Below the pieces are notes generated by a model, which saw nothing but the letters and a program-made list of their open reading frames with translations, was not told the origin of the DNA and did no database searches. Shown here piece after piece: positions 11,763 through 27,500 of a DNA stretch of 64,000 nt. The DNA lies in contig OZ014420.1 in the NCBI GenBank assembly GCA_963965975.1, positions 3,126,001 to 3,190,000 of the forward strand, given 5' to 3'. Origin of the DNA: Xestospongia bergquistia (taxonomy: Eukaryota > Porifera > Demospongiae > Haplosclerida > Petrosiidae). Each line of letters begins with the position of its first letter. The stretch's first letter is position 1. The position numbers and the translations under genes were made by a program.

Positions 11763-14700
11763 AAACACTAATAGATCAGCAAACAGACCTATTCAATCCT
11801 AAAAGAAGGTATCATTTAAATTGTTGAGTTTATAACTCTCAATTAGTTGATCATCATCTCCAGTAGAAAACAGTCCTACTATAAAATGAAAAATAGTTAT
11901 TACAACAGAACAGCAATAATAATGATTATCATTATAAATTGACAAGAGTCTGTTGTATATTAAAATTGCTTGTAATTATAGTGTACAACGGTCCAAGTCA
12001 GTTATTAGTGATAAAGAGAAGAGTTTAGATTTCATTGACATCAGCTACAAAACAAAACCATCAAACCCTCCAGCCAATACAAACCATGAATGAAAACTTA
12101 CCAAAAGCCCCGATGCTAATCAATAGGACACGAAAAATTGTAAATGCCATACTGAATAAAAAACTTTTAAATGTCAGTAAAAAATACTGAACTAAAGTTC
12201 TAGATACCAGTGAAAAAGATTGTAGTAAAATTTTAGATGCCAGTAAAAAATACTGTAGTCAATTTTTAGATGCCAGTAAAAAACTGAAGTAAATTTTTAG
12301 ATGCTAGTAATAAAGTACTTCTAGTAATAAAGTAATTCTGATCCTTCTGGATAATAACGAAAGCTTAAAACAAATTCTTTGGCTAAAGATTAACTCAATA
12401 CGATAAGATGAATTGGTACATTTACAGCTCTTTATCCACATGGAAAACAATAGTAATACTTGACGTTTGTCATCTGGTACATCAGATCATCACTACCAGT
12501 GATCATTAAACCTGTCCATCCTATTAAATAGTTCATTCAGTAGAAAATTGTACTATTTGATAAGTCAACTTACAACAGCAGTCATCAGTTAATGTAAATT
12601 AGATCATAAATCTACTAAAGTGACAAAAGGGTCAGTAGTATCGTACTTATAACATAGTATAAGTATTATGATACAGCTGTCATCATACCCAGCAATCAAC
12701 TAGAACATCAACTAGAGAATAAAAATGGCAAGTTAGAATTAATGAGATATAAAAAAATCAATCTTACATAGAGTAGTTATTAGACAACTTCGCTACATCA
12801 TCTCCAGTCTAGTCATATATCATAGGACTATAATAGATCTAGGTCATCACATGTTGATGTAGAATAAATTACTATTATAATAGAAGAGAACAAACAGTAA
12901 AAACATTTGATTTAATAAGTCTTTTTATTAACTTACTAGAAGTAGGACAATCATCTCCAATAGATCAGTAAACAGACCTATTCTACTTTATCCTAAAAGA
13001 AGGTATCATTTAAATTGTTGAGTTTATATCTCTCAATTAGTCGATCATCTCCAGTAGAAAACAGTCCTACTACAAAATGAAAAATAGTTATTATAACAGA
13101 CCAATAAAATTATTACAAATTGAAAAGAGTCTGTTGTATATTAAAATTACTTAGTTATTAGGGATAAAGAGAAGAGTTTATATTTCACAGACATCTGCTA
13201 TAAAACCTAACCTTCAAACCCTCCAGGGTAATACAAACCACGAATGAAAACTTAACAAAAGCCCTGATGCCAATGAACAGGACACGAAAAATTCTAGATG
13301 CCATACTGAAGTAAATTTTTAGATGCGAGCAAAAAATACTGTAGTAAATTTTTAGATGCCAGTAAAAAACTGAAGCCAGTTCTTAGATGCCAGTAATAAA
13401 GTACTTCTAGTAATAAAGTAATTCTGATCCTTCTGGATAATAACGAAAGCTTAAAACAAATTCTTTGGCTAAAGATTAACTCAATACGATAAGATGAATT
13501 GGTACATTTACAGCTCTTTATCCACATGGAAAACAATAGTAATACTTGACGTTTGTCATCTGGTACATCAGATCATCACTACCAGTGATCATTAAACCTG
13601 TCCATCCTATTAAATAGTTCATTCGGTAGAAAATTCTACTATTTAACAAGTCAACTTACAGTCAATGTAGAATAGATCATAAATCTATATAGAATGACAA
13701 AAGGGTCAGTAGTATCGTACTTATAACATAGTATAAGTATTATGATACAGCTGTCATCATACCCAGCACTCAACTAGAACATCAACTAGAGACTAAAAAT
13801 GGCCAGTTAGAATTAATGATATAAAAAAAATCAATCATACATGCAGTAGTTATTAGACAACTTCGCTACATCATCTCCAGTCTAGTCATATACACTATAT
13901 CATAGGACTATAATAGATCTAGACCATCACATGTTGATGTAGAATAAATTACTATTATAATAGAAGAGAACAAACAGTAAAAACATTTGATTTAATAAGT
14001 CCTTCTATTAACTTACTAGAAGTAGGACAATCATCTCCAATAGATCAGTAAACAGACCTATTCTACTCTATCCTAAAAGAAGGTATCATTTAAATTGTTG
14101 AGTTTATAACTCTCAATTAGTTGATCATCATCTCCAGTAGAAAACAGTCCTACTATAAAATGAAGAATAGTTATTATAACAGAGCAATAATAATTATTAT
14201 AAATTGACAAGAGTCTGTTGTATATTAAATTACTTAATAATTTTAGTGTACAACAGTCCATGTCACTTATTAGGGATAAAGAGAAGAGCCTACACTTCAC
14301 AAACACCAGCTAATAAAATGTAACCATCAAATCTTCCAGGCCAGCACAAACCTAACCTCCAAACCTATCCAGATACCAGTAATACAATGACAATGAGTTG
14401 TCAGTGTTAGAGATGTCAGCATTAATTTACAAAAAGATTATAAAGGGAGTTAAATAAGTCAGGCTTATACAGCACACATAAGGGGTAAATGTGCAACACA
14501 CTCAATGGTTAACAATTACCAAACAGAAGGGGTTAAATTATTCAGGATTATACAGCACACATAAAGGGATAAATATCCAACACAACGGTAACAAATACGA
14601 AATGGAGGGTTAAATAATTCAAGATTATACGACACGCACAAGGGGTTAATACACAACACACTCAATGGTCAGCAATTACGAACCAGAAGGGGTTAAATAA

Positions 14701-16088
14701 TTCAAGATTACACAACACAAAGGGAGTTAATATGGCAGACATAAGTTATAGAACATTATGACACAGTAACAGACACACACAAAGGGATTAAAATAAATAT
14801 GGAAGGGTCTGACATCAGGTGTAATATCAAGAGAAAGGGTCACCGTTATACATCAATAACACCTAGAAGGTTATACAGGGATAGTTTATATATAGATGCA
14901 TAAAAGATAAAGATGAATGAGATGTGAGGTACCACGAGACAAGGAGGATACAATATTAGAAAGTATTGACAAAATAACATACAAACAGTTCTTCCAAGTC
15001 CAAATCCACCTATTAATACCCCAGACTCATCAACCACCTATAATCACATTATGATGTCCATATACACAACCCAGAAACTGATCCCTGACCATACTCAACA
15101 CACAAAGACTGTCAACCTCAAGAACCAAGATAAAGAGCCACAACCAGCAATGTTGAATATTTTCCAGGCCCATAAACAATTATTGATGACCACACAGTGT
15201 TAGTAGTAGATAAACCAATTATAAAGGAGACCAAGACAGTTTATAATCATACTATAGTGTAACTATTAATATACAACCATCATCTCCATCACCATCTCAA
15301 TCATCATCATCACCACCATCTCCATCACCATCTCAATCATCATCATCATCACCATCTCCATCATCATCTCAATCATAGTCTCGTTCATCATCTCCACCAT
15401 CTCCATCACCATCTCAATCATCATCATCATCACCATCTCCATCATCATCTCAATCATAGTCTCCATCATCGTCTCGTTCATCGTTTCCACCATCTCCAGC
15501 AGTTGAAGTACACTCAACTTGGACATCACTACAGAATGAAAAGTTTAACAAAAGGTATACAAAGATCAATCTTATATAGAGTGATTATTAGAGAACATCA
15601 CTGCATAACCTCCAGTCTAGTCATCAAAACTCACATAGAGTGGTTATTAGGGAACGTCACTGCATCATTTCTAGTCCAGTCATCAAAAGTCACATAGAGT
15701 AATTATTAGAGAACATCACTGCATATCCTCCAGTCCAGTCTGGTCATCAAAAGTCACATAGAGTTAATGATACATCAAAATTACAGTCTAAGTAGACATT
15801 GTACTATTTAATAATTCAACTTACAGTAGGTATATTAACAAATGTTATCAGATCATCTCTTATTAGTTTAAGAATTTGTTTTGTTTTAACATTATCATTA
15901 CACTACAGAACAAGTAGTTAGTAAATTAGTAATTTAATAATAGATATGACTTACATATATAGTATATCATAGGACTATACTAGATCTAGATCATATGTTG
16001 ATGTGGAATAAATTACTATGATAATAGAAGAGAATAAATAATAAAAACAATTATTTAATAAGTGTTTCTATTAACTTACTAGAAGAAA
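11763..16088. repeat. Satellite higher-order unit 3 (A-B-C)
   Basis: Subunits start near 11763, 12944 and 14018. It has nearly the same length as unit 2 (about 4.33 kb) and the same order. The minisatellite at 15276-15500 has one shortened super-repeat block relative to units 2 and 4. Scattered substitutions set this unit apart from unit 2. Confidence 0.9.
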
Positions 16089-19000
16089 AACACTAATAGA
16101 TCAGCAAACAGACCTATTCAATCCTAAAAGAAGGTATCATTTAAATTGTTGAGTTTATAACTCTCAATTAGTTGATCATCATCTCCAGTAGAAAACAGTC
16201 CTACTATAAAATGAAAAATAGCTATTACAACAGAGCAGCAATAATAATGATTATCATTATAAATTGACAAGAGTCCGTTGTATATTAAAATTGCTTGTAA
16301 TTATAGTGTACAACGGTCCAAGTCAGTTATTAGTGATAAAGAGAAGAGTTTAGATTTCATTGACATCAGCTACAAAACAAAACCATCAAACCCTCCAGCC
16401 AATACAAACCATAAATGAAAACTTACCAAAATCCCCGATGCCAATCAATAGGACATGAAAAATTGTAAATGCCATACTGAATAAAAAACTTTTAAATGTC
16501 AGTAAAAAATACTGAACTAAAGTTCTAGATACCAGTGAAAAAGATTGTAGTAAAATTTTAGATGCCAATAAAAAATACTGTAGTCAATTTTTAGATGCCA
16601 GTAAAAAACTGAAGTAAATTTTTAGATGCTAGTAATAAAGTACTTCTGAAGTAAATTTTTAGATGCTAGTAATAAAGTACTTCTAGTAATAAAGTAATTC
16701 TGATCCTTCTGGATAATAACGAAAGCTTAAAACAAATTCTTTGGCTAAAGATTAACTCAATACGATAAGATGAATTGGTACATTTACAGCTCTTTATCCA
16801 CATGGAAAACAATAGTAATACTTGACGTTTGTCATCTGGTACATCAGATCATCACTACCAGTGATCATTAAACCTGTCCATCCTATTAAATAGTTCATTC
16901 AGTAGAAAATTGTACTATTTGATAAGTCAACTTACAATAGCAGTCATCAGTTAATGTAGATTAGATCATAAATCTACTAGAGTGACAAAAGGGTCAGTAG
17001 TATCGTACTTATAACATAGTATAAGTATTATGATACAGCTGTCATCATACCCAGCAATCAACTAGAACATCAACTAGAGAATAAAAATGGCCAGTTAGAA
17101 TTAATGAGATATAAAAAAATCAATCTTACATAGAGTAGTTATTAGACAACTTCGCTACATCATCTCCAGTCTAGTCATATATCATAGGACTATAATAGAT
17201 CTAGATCATCACATGTTGATGTAGAATAAATTACTATTATAATAGAAGAGAATAAACAGTAAAAACATTTGATTTAATAAGTCTTTCTATTAACTTACTA
17301 GAAGTAGGACAATCATCTCCAATAGATCAGTAAACAGACCTATTCTACTCTATCCTAAAAGAAGGTATCATTTAAATTGTTGAGTTTATATCTCTCAATT
17401 AGTCGATCATCTCCAATAGAAAACAGTCCTACTACAAAATGAAAAATAGTTATTATAACAGACCAATAAAATTATTACAAATTGACAAGAGTCTGTTGTA
17501 TATTAAAATTACTTAGTTATTAGGGATAAAGAGAAGAGTTTATATTTCACAGACATCTGCTATAAAACCTAACCTTCAAACCCTCCAGGGCAATACAAAC
17601 CATGAATCAAAACTTAACAAAAGCCCTGATGCCAATGAACAGGACACGAAAAATTCTAGATGCCATACTGAAGTAAATTTTTAGATGCGAGTAAAAAATT
17701 CTGTAGTAAAATTTTTACATGCCAGTAAAAAACTGAAGCCAGTTCTTAGATGCCAGTAATAAAGTACTTCTAGTAATAAAGTAATTCTGATCCTTCTGGA
17801 TAATAACGAAAGCTTTAAACAAATTCTTTGGCTAAAGATTAACTCAATACGATAAGATGAATTGGTACATTTACAGCTCTTTATCCACATGGAAAACAAT
17901 AGTAATACTTGACGTTTGTCATCTGGTACATCAGATCATCACTACCAGTGATCATTAAACCTGTCCATCCTATTAAATAGTTCATTCAGTAGAAAATTGC
18001 ACTATTTGATAAGTCAACTTACAACAGCAGTCATCAGTTAATGTAAATTAGATCATAAATCTACTAAAGTGACAAAAGGGTCAGTAGTATCGTACTTATA
18101 ACATAGTATAAGTGTTATGATACAGCTGTCATCATACCCAGCAATCAACTAGAACATCAACTAGAGAATAAAAATGGCCAGTTAGAATTAATGAGATATA
18201 AAAAAATCAATCTTACATAGAGTAGTTATTAGACAACTTCGCTACATCATCTCCAGTCTAGTCATATATCATAGGACTATAATAGATCTAGGTCATCACA
18301 TGTTGATGTAGAATAAATTACTATTATAATAGAAGAGAACAAACAGTAAAAACATTTGATTTAATAAGTCTTTCTATTAACTTACTAGAAGTAGGACAAT
18401 CATCTCCAATAGATCAGTAAACAGACCTATTCTACTTTATCCTAAAAAAAGGTATCATTTAAATTGTTGAGTTTATATCTCTCAATTAGTTGATCATCTC
18501 CAGTAGAAAACAATCCTACTACAAAATGAAAAATAGTTATTATAACAGACCAATAAAATTATTACAAATTGACAAGAGTCTGTTGTATATTAAAATTACT
18601 TAGTTATTAGGGATAAAGAGAAGAGTTTATATTTCACAGACATCTGCTATAAAACCTAACCTTCAAACCCTCCAGGGTAATACAAACCATGAATGAAAAC
18701 AAAAGCCCTGATGCCAATGAACAGGACACGAAAAATTCTAGATGCCATACTGAAGTAAATTTTTAGATGCGAGTAAAAAATACTGTAGTAAAATTTTTAC
18801 ATGCCAGTAAAAAACTGAAGCCAGTTCTTAGATGCCAGTAATAAAGTACTTCTAGTAATAAAGTAATTCTGATCCTTCTGGATAATAACGAAAGCTTTAA
18901 ACAAATTCTTTGGCTAAAGATTAACTCAATACGATAAGATGAATTGGTACATTTACAGCTCTTTATCCACATGGAAAACAATAGTAATACTTGACGTTTG

Positions 19001-21552
19001 TCATCTGGTACATCAGATCATCACTACCAGTGATCATTAAACCTGTCCATCCTATTAAATAGTTCATTCAGTAGAAAATTGTACTATTTGATAAGTCAAC
19101 TTACAATAGCAGTCATCAGTTAATGTAAATTAGATCATAAATCTACTAAAGTGACAAAAGGGTCAGTAGTATCGTACTTATAACATAGTATAAGTATTAT
19201 GATACAGCTGTCATCATACCCAGCAATCAACTAGAACATCAACTAGAGAATAAAAATGGCCAGTTAGAATTAATGAGATATAAAAAAATCAATCTTACAT
19301 AGAGTAGTTATTAGACAACTTCGCTACATCATCTCCAGTCTAGTCATATACACTATATCATAGGACTATAATAGATCTAGGTCATCACATGTTGATGTAG
19401 AATAAATTACTATTATAATAGAAGAGAACAAACAGTAAAAACATTTGATTTAATAAGTCTTTCTATTAACTTACTAGAAGTAGGACAATCATCTCCAATA
19501 GATCAGTAAACAGACCTATTCTACTCTATCCTAAAAGAAGGTATCATTTAAATTGTTGAGTTTATAACTCTCAATTAGTTGATCATCATCTCCAGTAGAA
19601 AACAGGCCTACTATAAAATGAAGAATAGTTATTATAACAGAGCAATAATAATTATTATAAATTGACAAGAGTCTGTTGTATATTAAATTACTTAATAATT
19701 TTAGTGTACAACAGTCCATGTCACTTATTTGGGATAAAGAGAAGAGCCTACACTTCACAAACACCAGCTAATAAAATGTAACCATCAAATCTTCCAGGCC
19801 AGCACAAACCTAACCTCCAAACCTATCCAGATACCAGTAATACAATGACAATGAGTTGTCAGTGTTAGAGATGTCAGCATTAATTTACAAAAAGATTATA
19901 AAGGGAGTTAAATAAGTCAGGCTTATACAGCACACATAAGGGGTAAATGTGCAACACACTCAATGGTTAACAATTACCAAACAGAAGGGGTTAAATTATT
20001 CAGGATTATACAGCACACATAAAGGGATAAATATCCAACACAACGGTAACAAATATGAAATGGAGGGTTAAATAATTCAAGATTATACGACACGCACAAG
20101 GGGTTAATACACAACACACTCAATGGTCAGCAATTACGAACCAGAAGGGGTTAAATAATTCAAGATTACACAACACAAAGGGAGTTAATATGGCAGACAT
20201 AAGTTATAGAACATTATGACACAGTAACAGACACACACAAAGGGATTAAAATAAATATGGAAGGGTCTGACATCAGGTTTAATATCAAGAGAAAGGGTCA
20301 CCGTTATACATCAATAACACCTAGAAGGTTATACAGGGATAGTTTATATAATAGATGCACAAAAGATGAATGAGATGTGAGGTACCACGAGACAAGGAGG
20401 ATACAATATTAGAAAGTATTGACAAAATAACATACAAACAGTTCTTCCAAGTCCAAATCCACCTATTAATACCCCAGACTCATCAACCACCTATAATCAC
20501 ATCATGATGTCCATATACACAACCCAGAAACTGATCCCTGACCATACTCAACACACAAAGACTGTCAACCTCAAGAACCAAGATAAAGAGCCACAACCAG
20601 CAATGTTGAATATTTTCCAGGCCCATAAACAATTATTGATGACCACACAGTGTTAGTAGTAGATAAACCAATTATAAAGGAGACCAAGACAGTTTATAAT
20701 CATACTATAGTGTAACTATTAATATACAACCATCATCTCCATCACCATCTCAATCATCATCATCACCACCATCTCCATCACCATCTCAATCATCATCATC
20801 ATCACCATCTCCATCATCATCTCAATCATAGTCTCCATCATCGTCTCGTTCATCATCTCCACCATCTCCATCACCATCTCAATCATCATCATCATCACCA
20901 TCTCCATCATCATCTCAATCATAGTCTCCATCATCGTCTCGTTCATCATCTCCACCATCTCCAGCAGTTGAAGTACACTCAACTTGGACATCACTACAGA
21001 ATGAAAAGTTTAACAAAAGGTATACAAAGATCAATCTTATATAGAGTGATTATTAGAGAACATCACTGCATAACCTCCAGTCTAGTCATCAAAACTCACA
21101 TAGAGTGGTTATTAGGGAACGTCACTGCATCATTTCTAGTCCAGTCATCAAAAGTCACATAGAGTAATTATTAGAGAACATCACTGCATATCCTCCAGTC
21201 CAGTCTGGTCATCAAAAGTCACATAGAGTTAATGATACATCAAAATTACAGTCTAAGTAGACATTGTACTATTTAATAATTCAACTTACAGTAGGTATAT
21301 TAACAAATGTTATCAGATCATCTCTTATTAGTTTAAGAATTTGTTTTGTTTTAACATTATCATTACACTACAGAACAAGTAGTTAGTAAATTAGTAATTT
21401 AATAATAGATATGACTTACATATATAGTATATCATAGGACTATACTAGATCTAGATCATATGTTGATGTGGAATAAATTACTATGATAATAGAAGAGAAT
21501 AAATAATGAAAACAATTATTTAATAAGTGTTTCTATTAACTTACTAGAAGAA
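16089..21552. repeat. Satellite higher-order unit 4 (A-B-B-C)
   Basis: Subunits start near 16089, 17306, 18388 and 19480. The type B subunit is present twice in a row (1082 bp period). Both copies share private changes, such as AAATTTTTACATGCCAG near 17706 and 18789. This is the expected product of a local unequal exchange or slippage event. The minisatellite is at 20727-20963. Confidence 0.9.
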
Positions 21553-24500
21553 AAACACTAATAGATCAGCAAACAGACCTATTCAATCCTAAAAGAAGGT
21601 ATCATTTAAATTGTTGAGTTTATAACTCTCAATTAGTTGATCATCATCTCCAGTAGAAAACAGTCCTACTATAAAATGAAAAATAGCTATTACAACAGAG
21701 CAGCAATAATAATGATTATCATTATAAATTGACAAGAGTCCGTTGTATATTAAAATTGCTTGTAATTATAGTGTACAACGGTCCAAGTCAGTTATTAGTG
21801 ATAAAGAGAAGAGTTTAGATTTCATTGACATCAGCTACAAAACAAAACCATCAAACCCTCCAGCCAATACAAACCATAAATGAAAACTTACCAAAATCCC
21901 CGATGCCAATCAATAGGACATGAAAAATTGTAAATGCCATACTGAATAAAAAACTTTTAAATGTCAGTAAAAAATACTGAACTAAAGTTCTAGATACCAG
22001 TGAAAAAGATTGTAGTAAAATTTTAGATGCCAGTAAAAAACTGAAGTAAATTTTTAGATGCTAGTAATAAAGTACTTCTGAAGTAAATTTTTAGATGCTA
22101 GTAATAAAGTACTTCTAGTAATAAAGTAATTCTGATCCTTCTGGATAATAACGAAAGCTTAAAACAAATTCTTTGGCTAAAGATTAACTCAATACGATAA
22201 GATGAATTGGTACATTTACAGCTCTTTATCCACATGGAAAACAATAGTAATACTTGACGTTTGTCATCTGGTACATCAGATCATCACTACCAGTGATCAT
22301 TAAACCTGTCATCATTCCCAGCACTCAACTAGAACATGTTGCAACTAGCGAATAAAAATGTGCAATTAGAATTAATGATATATAAAAAATCAATCTTACA
22401 TAGAGTAGTTATTAGACAACTTCGCTACATCATCTCCAGTCTAGTCATATATAGTGTATCATACAACTATACTAGATCTAGATCATCACATGTTGATGTA
22501 GAATAAATTACTATTATAATAGAAGAGAACAAAAAGTAAAAACATTTGATTTGATAAGTGTTTCAACTTACTAGAAGTAGGACAATCATCTCCAATAGAT
22601 CAGTAAATAGACCTATTCTACTCTATCCTAAAAGAAGGTATCATTTAAATTGTTGAGTTTATAACTCTCAATTAGTTGATCATCATCTCCAGTAGAAAAC
22701 AGGCCTACTATAAAATGAAAAATACTTATTATAACAGAGCAATAATAATTATTATAAATTGACAAGAGTCTGTTGTATATTAAATTACTTAATAATTTTA
22801 GTGTACAACAGTCCATGTCACTTATTTGGGATAAAGAGAAGAGCCTACACTTCACAAACACCAGCTAATAAAATGTAACCATCAAATCTTCCAGGCCAGC
22901 ACAAACCTAACCTCCAAACCTATCCAGATACCAGTAATACAATGACAATGAGTTGTCAGTGTTAGAGATGTCAGCATTAATTTACAAAAAGATTATAAAG
23001 GGAGTTAAATAAGTCAGGCTTATACAGCACACATAAGGGGTAAATGTGCAACACACTCAATGGTTAACAATTACCAAACAGAAGGGGTTAAATTATTCAG
23101 GATTATACAGCACACATAAAGGGATAAATATCCAACACAACGGTAACAAATATGAAATGGAGGGTTAAATAATTCAAGATTATACGACACGCACAAGGGG
23201 TTAATACACAACACACTCAATGGTCAGCAATTACGAACCAGAAGGGGTTAAATAATTCAAGATTACACAACACAAAGGGAGTTAATATGGCAGACATAAG
23301 TTATAGAACATTATGACACAGTAACAGACACACACAAAGGGATTAAAATAAATATGGAAGGGTCTGACATCAGGTGTAATATCAAGAGAAAGGGTCACCG
23401 TTATACATCAATAACACCTAGAAGGTTATACAGGGATAGTTTATATATAGATGCATAAAAGATAAAGATGAATGAGATGTGAGGTACCACGAGACAAGGA
23501 GGATACAATATTAGAAAGTATTGACAAAATAACATACAAACAGTTCTTCCAAGTCCAAATCCACCTATTAATACCCCAGACTCATCAACCACCTATAATC
23601 ACATCATGATGTCCATATACACAACCCAGAAACTGATCCCTGACCATACTCAACACACAAAGACTGTCAACCTCAAGAACCAAGATAAAGAGCCACAACC
23701 AGCAATGTTGAATATTTTCCAGGCCCATAAACAATTATTGATGACCACACAGTGTTAGTAGTAGATAAACCAATTATAAAGGAGACCAAGACAGTTTATA
23801 ATCATACTATAGTGTAACTATTAATATACAACCATCATCTCCATCACCATCTCAATCATCATCATCACCACCATCTCCATCACCATCTCAATCATCATCA
23901 TCATCACCATCTCCATCATCATCTCAATCATAGTCTCCATCATCGTCTCGTTCATCATCTCCACCATCTCCAGCAGTTGAAGTACACTCAACTTGGACAT
24001 CACTACAGAATGAAAAGTTTAACAAAAGGTATACAAAGATCAATCTTATATAGAGTGATTATTGAAGAACATCACTGCATAACCTCCAGTCCAGTCATCA
24101 AAACTCACGTAGAGTGGTTATTAGGGAACGTCACTGCATCATTTCTAGTCCAGTCATCAAAACTCACATAGAGTAATTATTAGAGAACATTACTGCATAT
24201 CCTCGAGTCCAGTCTGGTCATCAAAAGTCACATGGAGTTAATGATACATCAAAATTACAGTCTAAGTAGACATTGTACTATTTAATAATTCAACTTACAG
24301 TAGGTATATTAACAAATGTTATCAGATCATCTCTTATTAGTTTAAGAATTTGTTTTGTTTTAACATTATCATTACACTACAGAACAAGTAGTTAGTAAAT
24401 TAGTAATTTAATAATAGATATGACTTACATATATAGTATATCATAGGACTATACTAGATCTAGATCATATGTTGATGTGGAATAAATTACTATGATAATA

Positions 24501-24561
24501 GAAGAGAATAAATAATAAAAACAATTATTTAATAAGTGTTTCTATTAACTTACTAGAAGAA
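21553..24561. repeat. Satellite higher-order unit 5 (A-C, B missing)
   Basis: Subunits start near 21553 and 22575. The B subunit is absent, giving the shortest unit (about 3.0 kb). It is the reciprocal kind of product to the B-B duplication in unit 4. The minisatellite (23831-23973) has only one super-repeat block. Confidence 0.9.
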
Positions 24562-27500
24562 AAACACTAATAGATCAGCAAACAGACCTATTCAATCCTA
24601 AAAGAAGGTATCATTTAAATTGTTGAGTTTATAACTCTCAATTAGTTGATCATCAATCTCCAGTAGAAAACAGTCCTACTATAAAATGAAAAATAGCTAT
24701 TACAACAGAGCAGCAATAATAATGATTATCATTATAAATTGACAAGAGTCCGTTGTATATTAAAATTGCTTGTAATTATAGTGTACAACGGTCCAAGTCA
24801 GTTATTAGTGATAAAGAGAAGAGTTTAGATTTCATAGACATCAGCTACAAAACAAAACCATCAAACCCTCCAGCCAATACAAACCATGAATGAAAACTTA
24901 CCAAAAGCCCCGATGCCAATCAATAGGACACGAAAAATTGTAAATGCCATACTGAATAAAAAACTTTTAAATGTCAGTAAAAAATACTGAACTAAAGTTC
25001 TAGATGCCAGTGAAAAAGATTGTAGTAAAATTTTAGATGCCAGTAAAAAATACTGTAGTCAATTTTTAGATGCCAGCAAAAAACTGAAATAAATTTTTAG
25101 ATGCTAGTAATAAAGTACTTCTAGTAATAAAGTAATTCTGATCCTTCTGGATAATAACGAAAGCTTAAAACAAATTCTTTGGCTAAAGATTAACTGAAAA
25201 GGATAAGATGAATTGGTACATTTACAGCTCTTTATCCACATGGAAAACAATAGTAATACTTGACGTTTGTCATCTGGTACATCAGATCATCACTACCAGT
25301 GATCATTAAACCTGTCATCATTCCCAGCACTCAACTAGAACATGTTGCAACTAGCGAATAAAAATGGGCAATTAGAATTAATGATATATAAAAAATCAAT
25401 CTTACATAGAGTAGTTATTAGACAACTTCGCTACATCATCTCCAGTCTAGTCATATATAGTGTATCATACAACTATACTAGATCTAGATCATCACATGTT
25501 GATGTAGAATAAATTACTATTATAATAGAAGAGAACAAAAAGTAAAAACATTTGATTTGATAAGTGTTTCAACCTACTAGAAGTAGGACAATCATCTCCA
25601 ATAGATCAGTAAATAGACCAATTCTACTCTATCCTAAAAGAAGGTATCATTTAAATTGTTGAGTTTATAACTCTCAATTAGTTGATCATCATCTCCAGTA
25701 GAAAACAGTCCTACTATAAAATGAAAAATACTTATTATAACAGAGCAATAATAATTATTATAAATTGACAAGAGTCTGTTGTATATTAAATTACTTGTTG
25801 TATATTAAAATTACTTAGCTGTTAGGGATAAAGAGGAAAGTTTAGACATCTGTTATAAAACCTAACATTCAAAACCCTATAGGACAATACAAACCATGAA
25901 TGAAAAATTACCAAAAGCCCCGATGCCAATGAACAGGACACAAAAAATTCTAGATGCCAGTAAAAAATACTGTAGTAAATATTTAAATGCAAGTAAAAAG
26001 AAAAGTGAAGTAAATTTTTAGATGCTAGTAATAAAGTAATTCTGATCTTTCTGGATAATAATGAAAGCTTAACAACAAATTCTTTGGCTAAAGAGATTAA
26101 CTCAATAGGATAAGATGAATTGGTAGCTCTTTATCCACATGGAAAACAACAATAATACTTGACGTTTGTCATCTGGTACATCAGATCATCACTACCAGTG
26201 ATCATTAAACCTGTCCATCCTATTAAATAGTTCATTCAGTAGAAAATTGTACTATTTGATAAGTCAACTTACAATAGCAGTCATCAGTTAATGTAGATTA
26301 GATCATAAATCTACTAGAGTGACAAAAGGGTCAGTAGTATCGTACTTATAACATAGTATAAGTATTATGATACAGCTGTCATCATACCCAGCAATCAACT
26401 AGAACATCAACTAGAGAATAAAAATGGCCAGTTAGAATTAATGAGATATAAAAAAATCAATCTTACATAGAGTAGTTATTAGACAACTTCGCTACATCAT
26501 CTCCAGTCTAGTCATATATCATAGGACTATACTAGATCTAGATCATCACATGTTGATGTAGAATAAATTACTATTATAATAGAAGAGAATAAACAGTAAA
26601 AACATTTGATTTAATAAGTCTTTCTATTAACTTACTAGAAGTAGGACAATCATCTCCAATAGATCAGTAAACAGACCTATTCTACTTTATCCTAAAAGAA
26701 GGTATCATTTAAATTGTTGAGTATATATCTCTCAATTAGTCGATCATCTCCAATAGAAAACAGTCCTACTACAAAATGAAAAATAGTTATTATAATAGAT
26801 CAATAAAATTATTACAAATTGAAAAGAGTCTGTTGTATATTAAAATTACTTAGTTATTAGGGATAAAGAGAAGAGTTTATATTTCACAGACATCTGCTAT
26901 AAAACCTAACCTTCAAACCCTCCAGGGCAATACAAACCATGAATCAAAACTTAACAAAAGCCCTGATGTCAATGAACAGGACATGAAAAATTCTAGATGC
27001 CATACTGAAGTAAATTTTTAGATGCCAGTAAAAAATACTGTAGTAAATTTTTAGGTGCCAGTAAAAAACTGAAGCCAGTTCTTAGATGCCAGTAATAAAG
27101 TACTTCTAGTAATAAAGTAATACTGATCCTTCTGGATAATAACGAAAGCTTTAAACAAATTCTTTGGCTAAAGATTAACTCAATACGATAAGATGAATTG
27201 GTACATTTACAGCTCTTTATCCACATGGAAAACAATAGTAATACTTGACGTTTGTCATCTGGTACATCAGATCATCACTACCAGTGATCATTAAACCTGT
27301 CCATCCTATTAAATAGTTCATTCGGTAGAAAATTCTACTATTTAACAAGTCAACTTACAGTCAATGTAGAATAGATCATAAATCTATATAGAGTGACAAA
27401 AGGGTCAGTAGTATCGTACTTATAACATAGTATAAGTATTATGATACAGCTGTCATCATACCCAGCACTCAACTAGAACATCAACTAGAGACTAAAAATG

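Noticed and set aside
10929-24003. Methionine-rich ORFs of 60-91 codons
   Set aside because: They are a direct reading of the CATCATCTCCATCACC minisatellite; length varies with repeat number. Not a plausible protein.
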